Of a DNA stretch of 14,598 nt, positions 8,078-14,297 are shown piece by piece. Source of the DNA: an uncultured Clostridia bacterium (lineage in GTDB: Bacteria; Bacillota; Clostridia; Oscillospirales; Ruminococcaceae). Below the pieces are notes generated by a model. The model was not told the origin of the DNA and ran no database searches. It worked only from the letters and a program-made list of their open reading frames with translations. The position numbers and the translations under genes were made by a program. The stretch lies in assembly GCA_937901805.1 (NCBI GenBank), contig CALDJI010000325.1:1-14598 (forward strand). Reading direction: 5' to 3'. Position 1 is the stretch's first letter, and each line of letters opens with the position of its first letter.

Positions 8078-8112
8078 AAAAAGAGGCTGTTTGACAGACA
8101 GCCTCTTTTTTT
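8078..8112 (+). terminator. Bidirectional intrinsic terminator between DedA and HMA genes
   Basis: A 13-bp stem (8078-8090 with 8098-8110), 7-nt loop, then seven T on the plus strand (8106-8112) and five on the minus strand. It starts right at the DedA stop and serves the convergent HMA gene as well. Confidence 0.92.
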
Positions 8113-8140
8113 AAATTTCTCCGTACAGCAAATTTCCCAT

Positions 8141-8401
8141 TTATTTATGGAAAAATGAGAACAGCCTTTTTTTCTCATAGGGTTCACTGGTAATGGAAAG
8201 AACCGTATAACCTGTACTGTCAATCGCATCCCGCAGCGTCTGTTCATCCACTGCTTGTTCAGAAATAACGACTGTACGCTTTTTCGCGTGGGAAGACGTC
8301 ACTTTTTTGATATCGGGCAAAGCCTTTCTCACGGCATCATTTATATGGGCTTCACACATCCCGCACATCATTCCATCGACTTGCAGCGTATATTTTGTCA
8401 T
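8141..8401 (-). CDS. Small heavy-metal-associated (HMA) domain protein, CopZ-like
   Basis: An 86-residue cytosolic protein, essentially one HMA ferredoxin-like fold. The metal site is GMMCGMCEAHINDAVRKAL (10-28), with Cys13 and Cys16 in an MxCxxC-type loop, followed by the usual helix and the GYTV strand near 69-72; a basic tail (YEKKRLFSFFHK) ends the protein. HMA proteins of this size carry Cu(I) or similar soft metals to P-type ATPases or regulators. No metal ATPase or regulator gene lies next to it here, so the partner is elsewhere. GGGAGGG lies 8 bp before the ATG. It is transcribed alone from a strong promoter with a dyad at the start site (8464-8481). Copper specificity is inferred from the family. 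Confidence 0.9.
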   Translation of the reverse strand: MTKYTLQVDGMMCGMCEAHINDAVRKALPDIKKVTSSHAKKRTVVISEQAVDEQTLRDAIDSTGYTVLSITSEPYEKKRLFSFFHK

Positions 8402-8463
8402 AAGCAGATCCCTCCCAATGAAAGCTGAAATCTGTTTGGCTTTGATAATTTCCCAAATCGTTC

Positions 8464-8481
8464 AGTTAGATTTCACTAACT
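8464..8481. promoter_or_regulatory. Dyad operator candidate at the HMA gene start site
   Basis: AGTTAG (8464-8469) and CTAACT (8476-8481) form a 6-bp inverted repeat with a 6-nt spacer. It lies immediately downstream of the -10 box, over the predicted transcription start. The half-site TTAG/CTAA resembles DtxR/IdeR-family boxes (TTAGGTTAG-CTAACCTAA), so a metal-responsive repressor is a plausible binder; this is inference from pattern only. Confidence 0.5.
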
Positions 8482-8483
8482 AT

Positions 8484-8512
8484 ATAATATCACAGGATAC
8501 ACAAAGCGTCAA
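8484..8512 (-). promoter_or_regulatory. Extended sigma-A promoter of the HMA gene
   Basis: On the minus strand TTGACG (8507-8512), 17-bp spacer, TGA directly before TATTAT (8484-8489), giving an extended -10. The leader is about 75 nt. Confidence 0.8.
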
Positions 8513-8544
8513 CCGTTGAGAAGCCGTTCCTCCGGTAAGCAATG

Positions 8545-8579
8545 AAAAAGCACGCAGGGTGATTTTCCCTGCGTGCTTT
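8545..8579 (-). terminator. Intrinsic terminator of the M42-HIT operon
   Basis: A perfect 13-bp stem (8547-8559 with 8567-8579) with a 7-nt loop, followed on the minus strand by five T (the A run 8545-8549). It lies 9 bp after the HIT gene stop. Confidence 0.9.
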
Positions 8580-8587
8580 AGGGGCGC

Positions 8588-9070
8588 CTATGCCTCTTCA
8601 GATTCAGCTTCTTCGGGATGCTGTAGTAAGTGGAGTTCTTTTCTCATTGCTTCAACCATATCGGCCAGCGCCTCTTTGGTCGGCCGTTTGAGGTTGTCAA
8701 ACATCTGCTCTTTTGGAACCCACCAGACCGGGCCTCCTTCATCCTCCGGAGTATCCCCATGGACACGCGGGAAATAATGCCACAGCAGATGCGTTCCTTT
8801 CTTTCCATGGAGTTCATACTGGACATGATCCGGGTGAAACGTGTTATAGACTGCCTTTCCTACCAGCGCCATGTCCGCAAGGAACTGTTTTTGGAATTCC
8901 GGTTCCAGTTCGCTGAGCTCTGAATAATGTTCTTTGCAGATGAATACCGTATACCCTTTAAAATACTGGTGATCCCCGATCACCACATAACCGGTTTCCA
9001 ATTCCGCGACAAAGTAGGGATTCATCCCTTTTTTTATCATGTCAATTCTCTCGCAAATTCCGCATCTCAT
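8588..9070 (-). CDS. HIT-like (histidine triad superfamily) protein
   Basis: A 160-residue soluble protein with the HIT fold layout: an N-terminal CGIC knuckle (Cys3, Cys6) with ICKEH (Cys45, His48), which may bind zinc, and the active-site strand THLLWHYFPRVHGD (93-106). HIT proteins usually hydrolyse nucleotidyl bonds such as Ap4A or AMP-lysine. The triad H-x-H-x-H normally reads HLHWH in this subgroup; here it is H94-L-L-W-H98, so the middle residue, the nucleophile in Hint and Fhit, is leucine. Activity is therefore doubtful. AAGG is present 10 bp before the ATG. It follows the M42 gene by 68 bp without a terminator between, so it is probably the last gene of that operon. Confidence 0.85.
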   Translation of the reverse strand: MRCGICERIDMIKKGMNPYFVAELETGYVVIGDHQYFKGYTVFICKEHYSELSELEPEFQKQFLADMALVGKAVYNTFHPDHVQYELHGKKGTHLLWHYFPRVHGDTPEDEGGPVWWVPKEQMFDNLKRPTKEALADMVEAMRKELHLLQHPEEAESEEA

Positions 9071-9138
9071 ATTCGGGATACCTTCTTTCCTGTTTTATTG
9101 ATTAGGAACGGGGCAGAACCATCAGCCGCCGACATTCT

Positions 9139-10134
9139 TTAAAAGGAAAAAGACTCGCTGACAAACGCCGTCAGAAGAGCCGTACAAGCCTCGACGTCTG
9201 CTATATCCACAACGGAAACGGGGGCATGGACATAGCGGTTTGGAATACTGATTCCACAGCTGCGCACACCGTCATTTGACTGGTTGATCGCCCCTGCATC
9301 GGTTCCGCCTGCTGCCAAGACCTCCATCTGATAGTGGATTTTCTCGCGCTCTGCCACGTCCACCATCCGGTTTACCAGCATCTCATCGCAGATAACGGAA
9401 GAGTCCATTGCCTTGATCGCGGCTCCCCCGCCCAGTACCACGTTACCGTTCTTGTTATCCGGAGTATCAAAACTTGGCGTGACGTCCAAAGCAATGCCAA
9501 TATCCGGATGGATACCTTGGGCCGCGACCCTGGCTCCGCGCAGTCCCAGTTCTTCCTGTGTGGAAAACACATAGTACAGATCATTTGGGCACTCTTTTAT
9601 CTGCTGGATGCTCTTGATTAAAATATACGCGGCAACACGGTCATCAAAAGATTTACTCATATAGCGTCCGCTGACAAGTTCAACACATTCGCCAATATAA
9701 TGTGCCGTGTCCCCCACACGGATATATTTTTCCGCATCCTCTTTGCTGGTTGCACCGATATCCACATAGAGTTTGGAAACATCGTTCTTCCCAATCTCTG
9801 CAATATTGCTTTCTGTCATCAGAGCGCCCTTAACGCCATTTTGGAATTCAACCCGGTTTGCATAGGAGGTATACATGGAAATCCCACCGACAGCCCGGAC
9901 TTTCAGATAACCTTCATCGGTGATTTTCGTTACCATAAATCCAATTTCATCAATATGCGCGCTGGCCATAATCTTTTTCGGGGCTGCGCCGGTACCCTTT
10001 TTGAACGTGATGACATTTCCCAGTGCGTCCATTTTCACTTCATCGACGAACGGACGAACTGTCTCGGCAACATAGGCGGCAATCTCTTTTTCCCGCCCGC
10101 TGACGCCAAAAATCTGAGTGAGTTTTTCGAGCAT
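9139..10134 (-). CDS. M42-family metallo-aminopeptidase
   Basis: A 331-residue cytosolic di-zinc aminopeptidase of family M42 (TET/YsdC/FrvX type; members are sometimes annotated as endoglucanase). All expected metal and catalytic positions are visible: SAHIDEIGF with His60 and Asp62; KSFDDRVA with Asp164/Asp165; STQEELGLRGA with Glu194 and Glu195; ALDVTP with Asp217; and YVHAP with His303. AGGTDAG (275-281) is also typical. Members form dodecameric shells that degrade short peptides. ATG 10134 is chosen because GAGG lies 7 bp upstream and MLEKLTQIFGVSGRE is the family's usual N-terminus; the frame stays open 44 codons further but without family-like sequence. It has its own promoter and the HIT-like gene follows in the same transcript. 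Confidence 0.95.
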   Translation of the reverse strand: MLEKLTQIFGVSGREKEIAAYVAETVRPFVDEVKMDALGNVITFKKGTGAAPKKIMASAHIDEIGFMVTKITDEGYLKVRAVGGISMYTSYANRVEFQNGVKGALMTESNIAEIGKNDVSKLYVDIGATSKEDAEKYIRVGDTAHYIGECVELVSGRYMSKSFDDRVAAYILIKSIQQIKECPNDLYYVFSTQEELGLRGARVAAQGIHPDIGIALDVTPSFDTPDNKNGNVVLGGGAAIKAMDSSVICDEMLVNRMVDVAEREKIHYQMEVLAAGGTDAGAINQSNDGVRSCGISIPNRYVHAPVSVVDIADVEACTALLTAFVSESFSF

Positions 10135-10268
10135 GTTATTTCCTCGCTTTCTTCTGCCTGTCATTAAAACCAGTCTGTCACAACACCGGAAAATACCCCG
10201 CCCGGCAGATAGCAGAGCATAAAGCCTTTGAGGATACGTACTGAAAACACTTCTAATAAGACACATTT

Positions 10269-10297
10269 ATCATAGCATAAGCAACAAAGATTTTCAA
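10269..10297 (-). promoter_or_regulatory. Sigma-A promoter of the M42-HIT operon
   Basis: On the minus strand TTGAAA (10292-10297), 17 bp, TATGAT (10269-10274), each one mismatch from consensus. It starts only 22 bp past the exonuclease gene stop and predicts a leader of about 128 nt. Confidence 0.75.
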
Positions 10298-10318
10298 TTT
10301 AAAATCTGTAGATTTGTG

Positions 10319-11074
10319 TCAAAGAGAAAGAAGAATTCCGACCGGGCAGTGGTCGCTTCCCATAATCTGAGGACAGATAAAAGAATCTTCCAATTGATCC
10401 TTTAAGTTTTCAGAGAGCAGGAAATAGTCAATCCGCCACCCCGCGTTGCGTTCGCGTGCCTTAAACATATAAGACCACCAGGAATACGCATCTGTCTTAT
10501 CCGGATAGAGAACACGGAAGCTGTCTAAAAAGCCGCTTGCTAAAAGTTCCGTCATTTTTTCGCGTTCTTCCTTGGTAAACCCTGCGTTTCCCCTGTTGGA
10601 TTTTGCATTTTTCAGATCAATTTCCTGGTGGGCGACATTCATATCTCCGCAGACAACCACAGGCTTTTTCTCCTTCAGGGAAAGCAGATAGGCTCGGAAC
10701 GCATCTTCCCACTGCATCCGGTAATCCAGGCGCGTTAATTCCCGCTGGGCATTGGGCGTATAGACATTGACCAGAAAAAACTGCTCATACTCCGCTGTAA
10801 TCACCCGGCCCTCCTTGTCATGTTCCTCAATCCCAATTCCATAACCGACATGAAGCGGTTCCTTTTTCGTAAATACAGCTGTCCCGGAATACCCTTTTTT
10901 CTCTGCGGAGTTCCAGTATTCGTAATACCCCTCCAAAGGGATTTCCGCCTGTCCCTGCTGCATCTTTGTCTCCTGCAGGCAGAGGATATCCGGTTCCAGA
11001 GAGGAAATGCTCTCCAGAAACCCCTTGTTCATGCAGGCACGCAGTCCATTTACATTCCAGGAAATCAGTTTCAT
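10319..11074 (-). CDS. xth: Exodeoxyribonuclease III (AP endonuclease, Xth/ExoA type)
   Basis: A 251-residue DNA-repair enzyme of the EEP superfamily: 3'-5' exonuclease and class II AP endonuclease in base excision repair. The catalytic set is complete: SWNVNGLR with Asn7; LQETK with Glu35 (metal); NVYTPNA with Tyr105; CGDMNVAH with Asp144 and Asn146; RNAGWRIDYFL with Asp216; and GSDHCPV with Asp241-His242. The WWSYMFKARERNAGWRIDY block (199-217) is typical of ExoA. The start is ATG 11074 with GGAGG 7 bp before it; a TTG one codon upstream is less likely. It begins 17 bp after the original stop of the aroE-aroK frame, so it is the last gene of that operon. No convincing terminator follows. 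Confidence 0.96.
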   Translation of the reverse strand: MKLISWNVNGLRACMNKGFLESISSLEPDILCLQETKMQQGQAEIPLEGYYEYWNSAEKKGYSGTAVFTKKEPLHVGYGIGIEEHDKEGRVITAEYEQFFLVNVYTPNAQRELTRLDYRMQWEDAFRAYLLSLKEKKPVVVCGDMNVAHQEIDLKNAKSNRGNAGFTKEEREKMTELLASGFLDSFRVLYPDKTDAYSWWSYMFKARERNAGWRIDYFLLSENLKDQLEDSFICPQIMGSDHCPVGILLSL

Positions 11075-11091
11075 CAAGATGCCTCCTTCGG

Positions 11092-11280
11092 TTATATAGA
11101 TTCCATCAATTCTTTACAAAGCTCATCCACAGTAACCCCCTGTACGCGGAGATCACAGACATGGCGGTAAACCGGAGCACGGGAAGCATGTCTTGCACGC
11201 AGTTCCGGCTCGCCCCCTCTGGCAAGAGGACGCGCAGTGTCTCCTTGCAGCACCTCAAGAATCCGTTCTATCGGGGTATC
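11092..11280 (-). pseudogene. aroK: Out-of-frame C-terminal remnant of the shikimate kinase domain
   Basis: The minus strand in the +1 frame relative to the upstream aroE-aroK frame encodes DTPIERILEVLQGDTARP... to ...KELMESI, then TAA. It carries the expected C-terminal shikimate kinase marks: an RPLAR adenine-side loop and RHASRAPVYRHV, matching the lid/substrate E-R-x-P-x-Y-R helix. It has no ribosome site or good start of its own and is only readable as the continuation of the interrupted domain. Relative to typical kinases, about nine residues (the strand usually ending in V-x-L just before the D) are also missing at the junction, so the lesion looks like a deletion of about 26 nt rather than a single-base shift. 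Confidence 0.8.
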
Positions 11281-12448
11281 CGAGGAGTTCTACATTACGG
11301 GGATCTAAAACCGCCCCGCCTCCCAAAGAGATCACAGCGCCCTGTCTTGAGGAAACTTCCCGGACTGCCTCTCTTTCCAGGCGGCGGAACGCCTCCTCCC
11401 CATGTTCTTTAAAGATTACAGAAATTGGCTTTCCCTCCCGCTGTTCCACGAGCTCATCCGTATCCACCGGGGAAATTCCAAGCAGCTTACCCAGCCGATT
11501 TGCAACCGAGGTTTTTCCGCACCCCATAAATCCGCACAGAACCAGGTTATCCCTATGATAACGTTCTTTCAGCCGTTTCAATGCCAGTTTTGCGGCAAGG
11601 ACTTCCTTTGTATCCAAAAGCTGCTTTTGAGAAAACTGTTTTGACAACCAAATCTGCTGTGCTTTTGCAGCTTGTCCTACCAGCATCAGCAACCCATCCT
11701 GACAGGGAATACTCCGCTTTCTGGCCTCCTGTATGAAGGCGGTTCTTCTGGGATTGTAGATGCAGTCAAACAGATATTCCGCTTGTGGACAATGGGCCAG
11801 CGAAAGCGGGGAGCATCCCTCTTCGGGAGACATTCCCACAGGCGTCCCGTTGATCACGATCTGTGTCTGCTGCGGAATATGGCTAAAATCTGTCAACTGG
11901 ATTTCATATCCGCAGCGGCGCAGAAGCTGCTGCAGGTGCCGGGCTTTTTGTCCCTGCGGTTCCCTTGCACAGACCGTCACGGCAGATCCGTGTTTTGCAC
12001 AGAGATAGGCCGCCATTGCGCTTACTCCCCCGTTCCCCAAGATCAGCGCGTCTTTTCTTGCCAGCGAGATCCCATCCACTGAAAAGGCAAGTGACATCCC
12101 ATCCAGATCGGTATTATATCCATATGCCTTTCCGTCTGAAAACAGGACTGTGTTGACGCTGCCTAATGATTTGGCATCCTCATCGATTTCGTCAAGCAGG
12201 GGCAATACATCTATTTTATGCGGTATCGTCAGATTACAGCCCCTGCATTTTTCCTTTGCCAGGGCGAACGCTTCCCGCAGCTGATCAGGCGGGATCTCCA
12301 CAGCAATATAGTCTGCATCCACCTGGTTGTGCTCAAAGAGCAGCTTATGCAGCTGGGGAGAAACAGAATGTGCGATCGGATAACCAAAAAGAGCAAAGGT
12401 TGGCCGTTTGGGCACAAATTCCTGAAACTGGGAAAGCGTATAAATCAT
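11255..12448 (-). CDS. aroE: Shikimate dehydrogenase-shikimate kinase fusion, kinase domain truncated
   Basis: A 397-residue readable product. Residues 15-270 are shikimate dehydrogenase (NADP-dependent 3-dehydroshikimate to shikimate): SVSP (28-31) for substrate, TIPHK with catalytic Lys78, YNTDLDG with Asp114, GNGGVS (138-143) for the nucleotide, and a C-terminal DGLLMLVGQAA. After a linker (271-299) begins shikimate kinase: GFMGCGKTS (306-314) Walker A, VDTDELVE (328-335), FRRLE with Arg355/Arg356 for shikimate, and LGGGAVLDPRNVELL (375-389). The frame then shifts and stops after eight foreign residues, where about 75 residues should follow. The dehydrogenase half should be intact; the kinase half should be inactive as read. 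The ATG overlaps the UPF0178 stop (ATGA), indicating coupled translation. Two consecutive chorismate-pathway steps on one chain is a known but uncommon arrangement. Confidence 0.9.
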   Translation of the reverse strand: MIYTLSQFQEFVPKRPTFALFGYPIAHSVSPQLHKLLFEHNQVDADYIAVEIPPDQLREAFALAKEKCRGCNLTIPHKIDVLPLLDEIDEDAKSLGSVNTVLFSDGKAYGYNTDLDGMSLAFSVDGISLARKDALILGNGGVSAMAAYLCAKHGSAVTVCAREPQGQKARHLQQLLRRCGYEIQLTDFSHIPQQTQIVINGTPVGMSPEEGCSPLSLAHCPQAEYLFDCIYNPRRTAFIQEARKRSIPCQDGLLMLVGQAAKAQQIWLSKQFSQKQLLDTKEVLAAKLALKRLKERYHRDNLVLCGFMGCGKTSVANRLGKLLGISPVDTDELVEQREGKPISVIFKEHGEEAFRRLEREAVREVSSRQGAVISLGGGAVLDPRNVELLGYPDRTDS

Positions 12449-12906
12449 GTCTGTCCATCCTTTCTAAAACCGCAAAGGGAACCAAGCAGAGCGAAAAGTG
12501 CCTTTTCAAATGCACGGTTATCCTCTGCCGTGCGTTTGCGGTTTCCATGTGTCTTTTTTCCGCTGCGGCGCATTTTTTGTCCCAAGTGCCGCTCAAATAA
12601 AAGCCTGTCCATATTTTGGGCAGTATAGAGCATCCCGTTTTGATGAATTGGATGACAGTTTTTAGCAAGCGCCATGGCAGCAACGCCGTAATCCTGTGTC
12701 ACCACAATGTCTCCGCACTGAACCTGATTGATGATTGCAAGGTCTGCACTGTCACGGGATTTATCCACAGTCTGTATCGTGCTGTACCCATCCCGCAGCT
12801 CATGGCTGGTATCCGATACCATGATAACCTGTACGGAAAATTGTTTTGCCAGTTTCACAATAATTTCCTTAACCGGACAGGCATCTGCATCTACATAAAT
12901 CCGCAT
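12445..12906 (-). CDS. UPF0178 (YaiI/YqxD, DUF188) family protein
   Basis: A 153-residue soluble protein. The N-terminus MRIYVDADACPVKEI, the internal RDSADLAIINQVQCGDIVVTQDYGVAAMAL and the C-terminal GNRKRTAEDNRAFEKAL match the YaiI/YqxD family, a PIN-like fold with conserved Asp residues; biochemical role not established. ATG 12906 is preceded by a close GGGGAG, and an in-frame ATG 18 codons upstream falls in the MarR terminator, so it is rejected. The stop overlaps the start of aroE by 4 nt. No promoter is seen in the 74 bp upstream, so expression may depend on read-through from the MarR transcript. Confidence 0.92.
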   Translation of the reverse strand: MRIYVDADACPVKEIIVKLAKQFSVQVIMVSDTSHELRDGYSTIQTVDKSRDSADLAIINQVQCGDIVVTQDYGVAAMALAKNCHPIHQNGMLYTAQNMDRLLFERHLGQKMRRSGKKTHGNRKRTAEDNRAFEKALFALLGSLCGFRKDGQT

Positions 12907-12936
12907 GGCGCTCCCCTTTCCAAAACACAGGAAAAT

Positions 12937-12975
12937 GAGAAAATCAGGCGCTTGTTCCAAGCGCCTGATTTTCTT
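12937..12975 (-). terminator. Terminator or attenuator after the MarR gene
   Basis: A 15-bp perfect stem (12939-12953 with 12959-12973), extendable by one more pair and a wobble, with a 5-nt loop, 8 bp after the MarR stop. The following minus-strand T run is interrupted (TTTTCTCATTTTCC), so partial read-through into the UPF0178-aroE-xth genes is plausible. Confidence 0.8.
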
Positions 12976-12980
12976 TCCTT

Positions 12981-13418
12981 TCAGAATTCCAGATCATGCC
13001 CGGTAAAATTATGATATATCCTGCGCAGTACAGCAATGGCGTCCTCCCGTTCCTGTTCAGAAAAACCGGAAAAACAGATTTCCTCCTGTTCCCGCAAAAA
13101 CACCTCGCTGACACGTTGGTGTGCATCACGCCCTTTTTGTGTCAGGTGAACGGTCATCACACGTTTGTCCTCCCTGGAAGTCCTGCGTTCTACCAAACCA
13201 GATTTTTCCATCAATGTCAGGATGCTTGTAATCGTAGCGGGCTCCAGCTGACACTTTTCCGCAATCAGCTTTTGATTACAGCCGTCATACCGCACTAACA
13301 TGTCAAGCAGCATGGGCTGTCCTCTGGTCAGGCCATTCTTAGCAATCCCTTCTCCCGCATATTTGCGGTGAGCATTGAAAATTCCGCCAAGCAGTTTATG
13401 AAATACCGGATCCTGCAA
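12981..13418 (-). CDS. MarR-family transcriptional regulator
   Basis: A 145-residue winged-helix regulator. The HTH runs about 48-73 (NQKLIAEKCQLEPATITSILTLMEKSG), followed by the wing VERRTSREDKRVMTVHLTQKG (76-96) with the conserved Asp-x-Arg (DKR, 84-86); flanking helices form the dimer region. The start is TTG 13418, with AGGAGG 8 bp upstream; no ATG fits. It is transcribed from a near-perfect promoter with two symmetric sequences nearby (13439-13455 and 13492-13517), which suggests autoregulation as is common in the family. The next minus-strand genes are housekeeping, and the divergent CBM9-like gene is 259 bp away, so its regulon is not evident. Confidence 0.93.
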   Translation of the reverse strand: MQDPVFHKLLGGIFNAHRKYAGEGIAKNGLTRGQPMLLDMLVRYDGCNQKLIAEKCQLEPATITSILTLMEKSGLVERRTSREDKRVMTVHLTQKGRDAHQRVSEVFLREQEEICFSGFSEQEREDAIAVLRRIYHNFTGHDLEF

Positions 13419-13438
13419 CTTTTTCCCCTCCTAAAAAC

Positions 13439-13455
13439 AGGAAAAGGCTTTTCCT
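13439..13455. promoter_or_regulatory. 17-bp palindrome at the MarR transcript start (operator candidate)
   Basis: AGGAAAAGGCTTTTCCT is a perfect palindrome around one central base. It covers about +2 to +18 of the predicted MarR transcript, between the -10 box and the ribosome site, where a MarR dimer would block its own transcription. It might instead be a short stem; the one-base centre makes an RNA hairpin poor. Confidence 0.45.
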
Positions 13456-13463
13456 TTTTTCTT

Positions 13464-13493
13464 ATTATAGTCACCTAAAAAAAGTGATGTCAA
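13464..13493 (-). promoter_or_regulatory. Consensus sigma-A promoter of the MarR gene
   Basis: Both boxes are perfect on the minus strand: TTGACA (13488-13493) and TATAAT (13464-13469), with an 18-bp spacer. Such a strong promoter for a regulator gene suggests that it is normally repressed. Confidence 0.88.
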
Positions 13494-13517
13494 CCAAAAA
13501 AAGGATTTTGTTTGGTT
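13492..13517. repeat. 7-bp inverted repeat upstream of the MarR -35 box
   Basis: AACCAAA (13492-13498) and TTTGGTT (13511-13517) are reverse complements with a 12-nt spacer. The left arm touches the -35 box of the MarR promoter, and the repeat sits between the divergent MarR and CBM9-like units, so it could be a second regulator site. A/T-rich composition makes chance occurrence possible. Confidence 0.35.
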
Positions 13518-13545
13518 CTTTAAAGAAGTTTAAGGAATTGGAGGG

Positions 13546-13573
13546 TTTTCAAATGGACAAGTTGTGTTATAAT
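13546..13573 (+). promoter_or_regulatory. Possible promoter for the CBM9-like gene
   Basis: TTTTCA (13546-13551, 4 of 6 consensus) and perfect TATAAT (13568-13573) with a 16-bp spacer. The start near 13580 would give a leader of about 97 nt. It overlaps a small reading frame with a good ribosome site (13553-13615); both cannot easily be functional from this promoter. Confidence 0.5.
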
Positions 13574-13615
13574 TATAAGAAAGAGAAGATATTTCCGCCT
13601 GTGTATGGACAGTGA
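13553..13615 (+). CDS. Possible 20-residue small reading frame
   Basis: An ATG with GGAGGG (13540-13545) 7 bp upstream opens a 20-residue frame, MDKLCYNYKKEKIFPPVYGQ, ending in TGA. The ribosome site is as good as those of the real genes here. However, the frame overlaps the TATAAT of the candidate promoter for the next gene, so it would need an upstream start site that I do not see. No recognisable family. Confidence 0.25.
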   Translation: MDKLCYNYKKEKIFPPVYGQ

Positions 13616-13676
13616 AAAAAATGCCCATGCTGTTGGTGGTTCTCCATACCAATATTTATCAGGAAGGAAAGCTGTT

Positions 13677-14279
13677 ATGCCGTTTCCAGTCAGTATTCAA
13701 TCTGCGCCGGTTGTCTGGGATACGCTGCCGGTGGCAAAATTAACGGAATATCCCTTTGCAAAAGGGGCATATCGGCCGTTTTCCCAGGCCAGAATCTGTT
13801 TTGTGCCGGATCAGGGGCTTTTTATCCGGATGTGGTCGTTTGAAGCGCAGTATCGCTGCGAAGAACTCGAACCCCGCGTCCTGCTGGAAGACAGCTGTAT
13901 GACAGTCTGCCTATCCGAAGGCGGGCAGCGATATCTGCAAATAACACTCAATGCAAACGCTGTCGCCTGTATACAGGAATGCGGGGAGCAAGGGCTTCTT
14001 AGAGAGTTTGGAGCAGACTGCCTGCATGCTCTTCATGCATTTACCGGAGAGGATTTGCAGGGTGAATATTGGGGGATCGAATTTTTACTTCCCAACAAAT
14101 TCTGGCAGCAGGATCTGTCGTTTTCCCCTCTGCGGATTGGGGGGAATTTCCAGGGGAATTTTTATAGTACCCGTTTGGATGGAATGAAAGAGCATTTTGG
14201 ATGTTTCTATCCGGTTCACAGCAGGAAACCGGCATTTTTGCCGGAATCCTTCGGAAACTTTCAAGTAATAGACTATTAG
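13677..14279 (+). CDS. CBM9-like (DOMON-type) carbohydrate-binding protein, probable
   Basis: A 200-residue soluble protein without signal peptide or membrane segment. The layout resembles family-9-like carbohydrate-binding domains of gut Firmicutes: an early RMWSFEAQYR strand (51-60), LLEDSCMTVCLS (69-80) matching the usual DS-x-hydrophobic-E/V strand, and a C-terminal GGNFQGNFY...EHFGCFYPV...KPAFLPESFG (156-193), matching the GNFYxCG...HFG-x-W/Y-x-P-I/V...F-x-PEFFG pattern. The role is unknown; lacking a signal it is probably not a secreted binder. ATG 13677 has AGGAAGGAAAG upstream and is preferred over ATG 13605, which has no ribosome site and adds 24 unrelated residues. The 43-residue membrane protein follows 18 bp after its stop. 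Confidence 0.6.
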   Translation: MPFPVSIQSAPVVWDTLPVAKLTEYPFAKGAYRPFSQARICFVPDQGLFIRMWSFEAQYRCEELEPRVLLEDSCMTVCLSEGGQRYLQITLNANAVACIQECGEQGLLREFGADCLHALHAFTGEDLQGEYWGIEFLLPNKFWQQDLSFSPLRIGGNFQGNFYSTRLDGMKEHFGCFYPVHSRKPAFLPESFGNFQVIDY

Positions 14280-14297
14280 AGAAGGAGTTGGATCTGT

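Noticed and set aside
9071..9138. Terminator between the M42 and HIT genes
   Set aside because: Only short imperfect GC pairing is present and no T run follows, so the two genes are treated as one transcript.
10135..10266. N-terminal extension of the M42 peptidase to 10266
   Set aside because: The extra 44 residues are unlike the family and the ribosome site lies directly before ATG 10134.
10278..10318. Hairpin after xth as a terminator
   Set aside because: The 7-bp stem is entirely weak (AGATTTT/AAAATCT) and overlaps the M42 promoter; too unstable to claim.
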